Assembly (NCBI GenBank): GCA_023411215.1 | Contig: JAEYOY010000052.1 | Coordinates: forward strand, 1-29,987 | Length of the DNA: 29,987 bases | Source of the DNA: Bacillota bacterium | GTDB taxonomy: Bacteria; Bacillota; Clostridia; Lachnospirales; Lachnospiraceae | Direction of reading: 5' to 3' | Shown here: one piece after another, positions 24,287 to 29,987 of the stretch | Numbering within the stretch: position 1 is the stretch's first letter | Layout: each line of letters begins with the position of its first letter | Made by a program: the position numbers and the translations under genes | Notes under the pieces: model-generated | Database searches by the model: none | What the model was told of the DNA's origin: nothing | The model's input: only the letters and a program-made list of their open reading frames with translations

Positions 24287-25747
24287 ATGAAAAGTATAAT
24301 TGTAAAGAAACTGATCGCAACTTGTCTTGTTGCAGCTATGACGATATCTATGGTTGCTTGTGGGCAAAAAAACGCAGCAACGCCAGGTCCTACGGACAGC
24401 GAGCCTACAAAAGCAGCTCAGACTAGCGAACCAACAAATGAGCCACAACCCACAGAACCTGCAGAAGAGCTTGGAAAGTATACTGTAATCACTGATGAAA
24501 GCGGAAATCCAATCGACTTAGGTGGAATGGAAGTTATTATCCGTGACTGGTGGTCTTCAGGTGAAGTAGCAGAACCAACTAATGCTTATGAAGAAGCACG
24601 TAAAGAATATCGTGACTGGATTCAGGAAACATATAACTTTACGATCAAAGAAATAGCTATTTCTGACTGGGGTTCAACTCCTGAAGATTTCTTAAATTAT
24701 GCTACTACCGGTGGAGATGAAAACTATGTATTCGTACTTCGTCAGGGTAGTGAATTAGTAGCTGCTATGAACAGTGGCTTAATGTTTGATTTATCTACTT
24801 TAGATTGTCTTGACTTCTCCGAAGCAAAATGGCAGCAGAGTGGCCTTCACAAGAAGTTGTCTAAGGGTGATGCCATTTATGGTATGAGAGGCATTGCTCC
24901 TGAAGCTAGAGGAGGTATGTATTTCAATAAGAGATTATTAGAAGAGGCAGGATACACTGCAGAAGACATTTATAACTTACAAGAGAATGGCGGATGGACA
25001 TGGGATAAATTTGTAGAGATTTGTTCTAAGATTCAAGCGGACACTGATAACGATGGTGTAATTGACCGTTATGCAATGGTTAATTTCGGTAGTACTTTCT
25101 ATGGCTCAGCTGTTGCTTCCAATAACGGAGATTTCATTAGAATGGAAAATGGAAAGTACGTTAATGCACTTGAGACCAATGAAACTTTAGATGCATTGAA
25201 CTGGGCACTTGATATGTTAACTACCTATGATTATCCTCAGCCAGAAGGTTCTGAATGGAATTATTGGGCAGAAGCATTCACAACTGGGAAAGGTGTATTC
25301 ATTGCTGGTGAAGCTTACCAAGCAGGTCAAGATTGGGGTACTATGGAAGATGATTTCGGTTTTGTTTGCTTCCCTAAGGGTCCTGCAGCATCAGACTATA
25401 CCAATATTTACAATGATAATGTTTATGCAATTCCAGCTTGCTATGATGCTGAAAAGGCGTGGAAGATTGCATTTGCTTATAACCTTTATACAGAACCAGT
25501 TCCTGGATATGAAGATTACAACGATGCATTATCAGGATATTATAATAATTTCAGAGATACAGAATCAGTTGATCTAACTATCGCAAGATTATTAGAAAAT
25601 GGTAGAGTTACATACCACTCCATGATTCCGGGTCTTGATCTTGGTCCAGATCTTATTTGGGGATTAAGTAAAGATAACACTCCTGCACAGGCAGCTGAAG
25701 CTATCAGAAATACCTGGGCGGCTTATCTTGAAGATGCTAATAAATAA
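24287..25747 (+). CDS. Extracellular solute-binding lipoprotein (system 2)
   Basis: A 486-residue family 1 binding protein. The signal peptide ends in lipobox MVAC (Cys25), and a Thr/Pro/Glu-rich linker (26-62) follows. The ligand domain begins near 80 with MEVIIRDWW; aromatic residues are common, as in oligosaccharide binders. DTDNDGVID at 252-260 matches a calcium-binding loop (Asp at 252, 254, 256 and 260) and probably stabilises the fold. Later segments (FTTGKGVFIAGEA, MIPGLDLGPDLIW) are typical of the family. AAGGAGG just upstream of ATG 24287 is a strong ribosome binding site, consistent with high expression. It is the last gene of the operon, followed by a terminator. Confidence 0.93.
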   Translation: MKSIIVKKLIATCLVAAMTISMVACGQKNAATPGPTDSEPTKAAQTSEPTNEPQPTEPAEELGKYTVITDESGNPIDLGGMEVIIRDWWSSGEVAEPTNAYEEARKEYRDWIQETYNFTIKEIAISDWGSTPEDFLNYATTGGDENYVFVLRQGSELVAAMNSGLMFDLSTLDCLDFSEAKWQQSGLHKKLSKGDAIYGMRGIAPEARGGMYFNKRLLEEAGYTAEDIYNLQENGGWTWDKFVEICSKIQADTDNDGVIDRYAMVNFGSTFYGSAVASNNGDFIRMENGKYVNALETNETLDALNWALDMLTTYDYPQPEGSEWNYWAEAFTTGKGVFIAGEAYQAGQDWGTMEDDFGFVCFPKGPAASDYTNIYNDNVYAIPACYDAEKAWKIAFAYNLYTEPVPGYEDYNDALSGYYNNFRDTESVDLTIARLLENGRVTYHSMIPGLDLGPDLIWGLSKDNTPAQAAEAIRNTWAAYLEDANK

Positions 25748-25820
25748 CTTGGTTCAGCATGACAATTGCATTATATTAGCGACTGGTTGCTGAAAACAGA
25801 CAATTCGGTTGTTAATATTA

Positions 25821-25852
25821 AGAGGGGGTGTTTCTGGGCACCTCCTCTTTTT
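25821..25852 (+). terminator. Rho-independent terminator of the uptake operon
   Basis: AGAGGGGGTG (25821-25830) pairs with CACCTCCTCT (25839-25848), ten base pairs with one G-T wobble, followed by TTTTTG. It lies about 75 bases after the binding-protein stop. Confidence 0.88.
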
Positions 25853-25873
25853 GTGATTACAGATATTGTAAAG

Positions 25874-25913
25874 AAATTATATACAGGCACTTGAAAATTT
25901 GGGTAAAGAAGAT
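25874..25913 (+). repeat. 40-bp near-perfect copy of an internal uxuA segment
   Basis: This intergenic stretch matches 26387-26426 inside uxuA (codons about 85-98) at 39 of 40 bases, same orientation; the one difference is G25887 against A26400. Similarity stops abruptly on both sides. The two copies are 513 bases apart. Confidence 0.9.
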
Positions 25914-25944
25914 CAGGAATGAAAAAACAAGGGTGATATTAAAT

Positions 25945-26022
25945 GTGGTAATAATAGCCATCAAATACCACCTTTATACAAACGATAATTGTGCAATGTA
26001 TACAAAAAAGCCGTAGCTTTTT
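25945..26022 (+). promoter_or_regulatory. Putative uxuA promoter/operator region with leader hairpin
   Basis: The elements in order are: an inverted repeat GTGGTA (25945-25950) / TACCAC (25966-25971); a -10-like GATAAT (25984-25989) with no good -35; the perfect palindrome TGTATACA (25997-26004) at the expected start of transcription; and a hairpin AAAAAGC/GCTTTTT (26005-26011 with 26016-26022) that looks like a weak terminator. A palindrome over the start site suits the FadR-type repressor encoded two genes on. Function is inferred. Confidence 0.4.
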
Positions 26023-26044
26023 GTCGAATTTCGGTATGGAAAAA

Positions 26045-26073
26045 CTGATATATCAGTGCTAATATATCAGTGC
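26045..26073 (+). repeat. 14-bp tandem repeat with palindrome in the uxuA leader
   Basis: TGATATATCAGTGC (26046-26059) is followed directly by TAATATATCAGTGC (26060-26073), 13 of 14 identical. The first copy contains the perfect palindrome CTGATATATCAG (26045-26056). It lies 60 bases before the uxuA start and could bind a dimeric regulator. Apart from this repeat, the duplication, the terminator and the operator candidates, the 385-base gap holds no supported gene. Confidence 0.5.
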
Positions 26074-26132
26074 AAGGTGCTTTTCTATGACATATAAAAA
26101 TATTTAAGAAGAGAATGAGAGGATAAGACAAT

Positions 26133-27203
26133 ATGGATATGACATTGCGTTGGTTTGGTACAGGATATGATTCTGTAACATTAGAACAGATTCGTCAGGT
26201 GCCGGGAGTAAAAGGAGTAGTTACAACACTTTATGGTACACAACCAGGTGAAGTGTGGAGCATTGAAGATATTAGAAAAATAAAAAAAGAAGTCGAAGAT
26301 GCAGGACTTGTTATTAGTGGAATCGAAAGTGTAAATATTCATGATTCTATTAAAGTGGGTACACCAGACCGTGAACAGTACATTGAAAATTATATACAGA
26401 CACTTGAAAATTTGGGTAAAGAAGATATTCACATGGTATGCTATAACTTCATGCCCGTATTTGACTGGACAAGAAGTGACCTTGCGAAGCTTCGTCCAGA
26501 TGGTTCAACAGTTCTTGCCTATGATCAGGAAATTATTTCACAGATTGATCCTTTTGCGATGTTTGAAGGTATGGATAAGAAGTCAAACGGATTTATATTA
26601 CCGGGATGGGAACCGGAACGTATGGCTCGCATAAAAGAGCTATTTGAAATGTACAAGGATGTAGATGAAGAAAAATTGTTCCAGAATTTAGTATATTTCC
26701 TGGAACGTATTATGCCTGTATGCGATAAATATGATATTAATATGGCAATACATCCGGATGATCCGGCATGGCCTGTATTTGACCTTCCCAGAATTATTAC
26801 TGGAAAAGAAAAAGTCCTCAGACTGATGAATGCTGTTGATAATGTACATAATGGTGTTACATTATGTACAGGTTCCCTTGGATCGAATCCTGAGAATGAT
26901 ATTGTCGATATAATTCATTCATTAAAAGGAAGAATACATTTTGCACATGTAAGAAACCTGCAGTACAATAGCCCTGGTAATTTCCAAGAAGCTGCTCATC
27001 TTTCCTCTGATGGAAACATTGATATGTTTGCAATAATGAAAGCACTTTATGATATAGGGTTTAATGGAATTATACGTCCTGACCATGGAAGAGCAATCTG
27101 GGGCGAAGTATCCATGCCTGGATATGGATTATATGACAGAGCTCTTGGGGCATGTTATCTAAATGGACTTTGGGAAAGTATTGAAAAGCTTGATAGGTTA
27201 TAA
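26133..27203 (+). CDS. uxuA: Mannonate dehydratase
   Basis: Converts D-mannonate to 2-keto-3-deoxy-D-gluconate in the glucuronate branch of hexuronate breakdown (EC 4.2.1.8); cytosolic, metal-dependent TIM barrel. The 356-residue length is normal for the Gram-positive form. Recognisable motifs are MTLRWFG (3-9), AIHPDDPAW (205-213), TLCTGSLG (243-250), IHFAHVRN (268-275) and RPDHGR (315-320). They supply the His, Cys, His and Asp residues that bind the metal in this family (here probably His207, Cys245, His272 and Asp317). GAGAGGA upstream supports ATG 26133. It heads a uxuA-gntR-uxuB cluster. A 40-base piece of the gene (codons 85-98) is duplicated in its own upstream region. Confidence 0.95.
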   Translation: MDMTLRWFGTGYDSVTLEQIRQVPGVKGVVTTLYGTQPGEVWSIEDIRKIKKEVEDAGLVISGIESVNIHDSIKVGTPDREQYIENYIQTLENLGKEDIHMVCYNFMPVFDWTRSDLAKLRPDGSTVLAYDQEIISQIDPFAMFEGMDKKSNGFILPGWEPERMARIKELFEMYKDVDEEKLFQNLVYFLERIMPVCDKYDINMAIHPDDPAWPVFDLPRIITGKEKVLRLMNAVDNVHNGVTLCTGSLGSNPENDIVDIIHSLKGRIHFAHVRNLQYNSPGNFQEAAHLSSDGNIDMFAIMKALYDIGFNGIIRPDHGRAIWGEVSMPGYGLYDRALGACYLNGLWESIEKLDRL

Positions 27204-27260
27204 TAATATATATATAATGGATAAAGTTATAAAAATATTAACACATAAGTTGGGTAATAT

Positions 27261-28022
27261 ATGAATGAGGACTTATTAAAAAGAATAGTTGATGTAGATA
27301 AACCTAAGGTTGCAAGTGCTAATGTATATGATAATCTTTACAGGGAAATAATTGAACTTATGCTTAAACCAGGTTCGATCATAAGTATTAAAGATATGTG
27401 TGAGCATTTTAATACGGGGCGTTCTCCTATGCGTGACGCCCTGATAAAGCTAGAACAAGAAGGACTTATTACATCACTACCTCAAAGAGGAATCATGATA
27501 TCCAAAATTGATTTCTCACGTGTTGAGCAGGAGCTTTTTATGCGTGTGTGCGTGGAAGAACGTGTCATGGATGAATTTATTAAGAAATATAAACCGGAAG
27601 ATATTGTACAGCTTGAGGAATTTCTTGCAATGCAAATTGAAGCGATCAAGGAGAAAGACTATCGCCGGGTGATTGAAATGGATGATAAGTTTCATAATGT
27701 ATTCTATGATGCGACGAATAAACTTTTCTGCGTAAAAACAATACAGCAGGTATCAGGTCATTACAAACGATTTCGTCTACTTACTATGATTGATGAAATA
27801 ATTGCAGAAGATGTAATAGAGCAACATAGGCAAATAATAGCTTCAATCAAAGAAAAAGATACAGAAAAAATGTATAAGGTTATGAAAAAACACTTTTCCA
27901 AAATACACGAGGAAGAGATTGCTTTGTGTAAAAAATATCCTTATTTATTTACGGAAGGCGATAACTGGGAAAAGGAAGAGAAATTTTGGAGTGAAGATTT
28001 CCTTGTAACATTATGTAAATGA
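27261..28022 (+). CDS. GntR-family regulator, FadR/FCD subgroup (probable hexuronate regulator)
   Basis: A 253-residue DNA-binding protein. The N-terminal winged helix (about 20-84) has the recognition region FNTGRSPMRDALIKLEQEGL and a wing LPQRGIMI. The C-terminal all-helical FCD ligand domain (about 92-220) shows the expected metal-site residues: Asp141 and His145 (DDKFH), His189 (EQHRQII) and His211 (KKHF). Ligands in this subgroup are often sugar acids. Its position between uxuA and uxuB suggests a UxuR-like role controlling the cluster and itself (inference). The ribosome binding site is weak (GGG about seven bases upstream), which would keep regulator levels low. Confidence 0.9.
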   Translation: MNEDLLKRIVDVDKPKVASANVYDNLYREIIELMLKPGSIISIKDMCEHFNTGRSPMRDALIKLEQEGLITSLPQRGIMISKIDFSRVEQELFMRVCVEERVMDEFIKKYKPEDIVQLEEFLAMQIEAIKEKDYRRVIEMDDKFHNVFYDATNKLFCVKTIQQVSGHYKRFRLLTMIDEIIAEDVIEQHRQIIASIKEKDTEKMYKVMKKHFSKIHEEEIALCKKYPYLFTEGDNWEKEEKFWSEDFLVTLCK

Positions 28023-28037
28023 AAGCGGTGACAATAT

Positions 28038-29654
28038 ATGAAATTGAATGATAAAGAGCTTTTGGATAAGGAACAATGGGAAAAAGCAGGTATCAATCTA
28101 TTTGAATTCAATCGTCAAAAAATGTGTAGTCATACAAAAGAAGAACCTGTATGGATTCATTTTGGAGCAGGTAATATTTTTCGCGCCTTTCCAGCTGCGT
28201 TGCAGCAGAGGTTACTAAACGAGGGTCTTGCTAGTCAGGGAATCATTGCAGTTGATGGTTATGATTCTGAAATAATAGAATTGATGTACAGAACGCATGA
28301 TAATCTCAATCTTTTAGTTACTCTAAAATCAAATGGATCGATTGAGAAAACTGTAATCGGAAGTATTGCAGAATCACTCATTTTGGATAGTAAAATTGAA
28401 ACGGAATATTCAAGGCTCAAAGAAATTTTCAGATGTAGAAGCTTGCTGATGGTCAGTCTTACAATAACGGAAAAGGGTTATAGCCTAGTAAATGGGAATG
28501 GAGAATTTCTTCCTGTAGTAATGGATGATTTTGAAAAAGGACCTAATTCCCCTGATAGTTATATTGGTAAACTTACTGCACTTTGCTATGAAAGATACTT
28601 GAGTGGCGCTTTTCCAATTGCACTTGTAAGTATGGATAATTGTTCACACAACGGAAGTAAACTCTATGACGCTGTTCATGCATTTGCAGTTAAATGGATT
28701 GAAAATGGACTAGTGGATGTTGGATTTAAGGATTATATTGAAAATTCTGATAAGGTATCATTTCCGTGGAGTATGATCGATAAAATAACTCCTCGTCCTG
28801 ATGACAGTGTTAAGAAAATGCTGGCTGAAGTAGGATTTGAAGATACCGAAGGAATTGTGACATCAAAGAATACCTATGTTTCTCCTTTTGTAAATGCAGA
28901 AGAGGCACAGTATCTTGTAATAGAAGATAAATTTCCAAATGGCCGTCCAGCACTGGATAAAGCCGGAGTAATATTTACGGATCGTGAGACAGTGGATAAG
29001 GTTGAAAAGATGAAGGTATGTACTTGTTTGAATCCACTACATACAGCATTGGCTGTGTTTGGGTGTCTTCTAGGATATACTAAGATAAGCGATGAGATGA
29101 AGGATAAAGAGCTTGTTGAGCTTGTAAAAACAATAGGATATAAAGAAGGTCTTCCTGTAGTTGTGGATCCAGGGATCATATCACCAAAAGCATTCATAGA
29201 TGAAGTGCTTAATGTCCGTATTCCAAATCCATTTATGCCTGATACACCACAACGTATAGCGTGTGATACATCACAAAAGATTCCAATCAGATTTGGAGAA
29301 ACAATTAAATCATACATGGCAAGTGAAACCCTCGATGTAAAGGAACTGAAGTTTATTCCTCTTGTACTTGCAGGATGGTGCCGTTATCTTATGGGTGTAG
29401 ATGATGAAGGCAACAGATTTGATGTAAGTCCTGATCCTATGTATGATGTTTTAAAGGAAAAGATTTCAGGAATTGAATTAGGACAAAAAGGTCCATTCCA
29501 CGATATTTTAAACCCTATACTTAGCGATAAGAAGATATTTGCGGTTGATTTATATGAGGCGGGTCTTGGAGATGTTGTAGAAACTCACTTTACAGAATTA
29601 GTTGCAGGACCTGGAGCCGTACGTGCTACATTAAAAATGCTTCTTGCTGAGTAG
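28038..29654 (+). CDS. uxuB: D-mannonate oxidoreductase / fructuronate reductase
   Basis: Reduces D-fructuronate to D-mannonate with NADH (EC 1.1.1.57), the step before UxuA. The 538-residue protein belongs to the polyol-specific (mannitol dehydrogenase) long-chain family. It has the nucleotide-binding motif HFGAGNIFRAF (41-51), the family signature MDNCSHNG (199-206), FPWSMIDKITPRP (242-254) and the catalytic set Lys326-Asn332-His335 in KVCTCLNPLH. The length matches Gram-positive UxuB. It follows the gntR gene by 15 bases with a poor Shine-Dalgarno, so it is probably co-transcribed. Family members also include tagaturonate reductase and mannitol dehydrogenase, but the neighbour uxuA favours fructuronate. 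uxaC, kdgK and kdgA are not in the window. Confidence 0.9.
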   Translation: MKLNDKELLDKEQWEKAGINLFEFNRQKMCSHTKEEPVWIHFGAGNIFRAFPAALQQRLLNEGLASQGIIAVDGYDSEIIELMYRTHDNLNLLVTLKSNGSIEKTVIGSIAESLILDSKIETEYSRLKEIFRCRSLLMVSLTITEKGYSLVNGNGEFLPVVMDDFEKGPNSPDSYIGKLTALCYERYLSGAFPIALVSMDNCSHNGSKLYDAVHAFAVKWIENGLVDVGFKDYIENSDKVSFPWSMIDKITPRPDDSVKKMLAEVGFEDTEGIVTSKNTYVSPFVNAEEAQYLVIEDKFPNGRPALDKAGVIFTDRETVDKVEKMKVCTCLNPLHTALAVFGCLLGYTKISDEMKDKELVELVKTIGYKEGLPVVVDPGIISPKAFIDEVLNVRIPNPFMPDTPQRIACDTSQKIPIRFGETIKSYMASETLDVKELKFIPLVLAGWCRYLMGVDDEGNRFDVSPDPMYDVLKEKISGIELGQKGPFHDILNPILSDKKIFAVDLYEAGLGDVVETHFTELVAGPGAVRATLKMLLAE

Positions 29655-29726
29655 AAATTACAGACGCCAATTAATTAATTATAAAATATACAGACAAATG
29701 AAATTGATACAGTATATGTTGTTTTT

Positions 29727-29757
29727 GGATATTCAGGGGGTAACTCCCACTGTATCC
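29727..29757 (+). other. Hairpin downstream of uxuB, weak terminator candidate
   Basis: GGATA/TATCC (29727-29731 with 29753-29757), CAG/CTG and GGG/CCC stack into one stem with a TT bulge and a five-base loop. The tail TTCCTTCTGACTTTCC is pyrimidine-rich but has no T run. A second perfect 7-bp stem, GAGCGAA/TTCGCTC, lies at 29803-29825. These may end the uxu transcript, but neither is a textbook terminator. Confidence 0.35.
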
Positions 29758-29864
29758 TTCCTTCTGACTTTCCTGATCTTCCCAGGCCTTAGCTGGCTAC
29801 TGGAGCGAAAAGTAATGGTTCGCTCTAACTAGATAGTACTTAAAGTGTACTTTATCGGATAAAA

Positions 29865-29904
29865 ATATGCCTGCTCTTACGTATTTCGCAGAGAGTAGGC
29901 ATAT
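29865..29904 (-). terminator. Terminator for a minus-strand gene right of the window, possibly bidirectional
   Basis: A 13-bp stem (29865-29877 with 29892-29904, one G-T wobble) is followed on the minus strand by TTTTTATCC, and on the plus strand only by TTCATTT. This predicts a convergent minus-strand gene ending just beyond the window, with some action on the uxu transcript. Confidence 0.55.
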
Positions 29905-29910
29905 TCATTT

Positions 29911-29987
29911 ACGCGAAGGCGCGTTCGTAATAAAAAAGCATAGCGTTGTTTTTTCGGACGCGCCCGCGATAACCCGAGAAACTCGCG
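29911..29987. repeat. GC-rich hairpin element at the window edge
   Basis: GGCGCGT (29918-29924) pairs with ACGCGCC (29958-29964), extended by AAAAAA/TTTTTT inside; ACGC (29911-29914) can instead pair with GCGT (29921-29924). CGCGA (29965-29969) pairs with TCGCG (29983-29987) at the very end. The GC-rich arms stand out in AT-rich DNA and recall the element at 3627-3684 (shared CGCGAAG and CTCGCG words). The rest of 29655-29987 holds hairpins and no supported gene. Confidence 0.4.

Noticed and set aside
25227..25577. 116-codon plus-strand frame within the second binding-protein gene
   Set aside because: Out-of-frame shadow of a strong lipoprotein gene with no start signals of its own.
25828..26016. 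62-codon plus-strand frame in the uxuA upstream gap
   Set aside because: It starts inside the terminator, and its only similarity (IIYRHLKIWVKKI) is an out-of-frame reading of the 40-base uxuA duplicate. No ribosome binding site.
28874..29317. 147-codon minus-strand frame inside uxuB
   Set aside because: Fully antisense to a well-recognised gene, with a low-quality composition rich in Ser and Thr and no start signals.
29644..29832. 62-codon frame after uxuB with a hydrophobic end
   Set aside because: It overlaps the uxuB stop in another frame, runs across two hairpins and lacks a Shine-Dalgarno. Probably chance, though a small membrane peptide cannot be excluded.

Overview
The window looks like chromosomal DNA of a plant-polysaccharide-degrading, low-GC member of the Clostridia, most likely family Lachnospiraceae. 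The reasons are the AT-rich sequence, strong AGGAGG-type ribosome binding sites, AraC regulators with cupin sensor domains, a membrane-anchored GH10 xylanase, sugar ABC importers that lack their own ATPase, and a Yip1/DUF5696-type accessory gene set. The species is inferred from gene content, not proven. No rRNA, tRNA, CRISPR array, insertion sequence or phage gene was recognised.

Layout. (1) 1-1110: the tail of a ribosomal/translation operon, with tsf (EF-Ts) and a strong terminator. (2) 1467-3404: a single-gene unit for a membrane-anchored GH10 xylanase with a C-terminal CBM4_9/CBM22-like module, followed by a terminator. (3) 3717-11364: a tightly overlapping five-gene operon for a MacAB/Ykn-like ABC system. 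It has a lipoprotein adaptor, a second lipoprotein made of two adaptor modules in tandem, a 10-TM-type FtsX-family permease and two different ATPases, one with an AbrB-like C-terminal domain. (4) 11409-12347, minus strand: an AraC-type regulator divergent from the next operon. (5) 12631-25747: a nine-gene carbohydrate uptake operon. It encodes two complete permease pairs and two unlike solute-binding proteins, one of them a 984-residue membrane-anchored protein with two duplicated beta-sandwich modules. Between them lie an NHL-propeller/TPR membrane protein, a Yip1-family protein and a large membrane-anchored DUF5696-like protein. No importer ATPase is present. (6) 26133-29654: uxuA, a FadR-type GntR regulator and uxuB, which convert fructuronate to 2-keto-3-deoxygluconate. 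The last 330 bases hold hairpins but no convincing gene.

How it fits together. GH10 would release xylo- and aldouronic oligosaccharides at the cell surface. The large importer locus would bind, possibly trim, and import an oligosaccharide, and the uxu genes would use the uronic acid part. The link between the three units is inference: each has its own promoter region or terminator, and no alpha-glucuronidase, xylosidase or uxaC is in the window. The MacAB-like operon is probably an unrelated export or envelope system.

The most interesting points are: the importer operon with its cluster of membrane-tethered accessory proteins; the double-adaptor lipoprotein with a two-ATPase, one-permease system; a 40-base near-perfect copy of part of uxuA in the uxuA leader; and two GC-rich elements able to form mutually exclusive hairpins.
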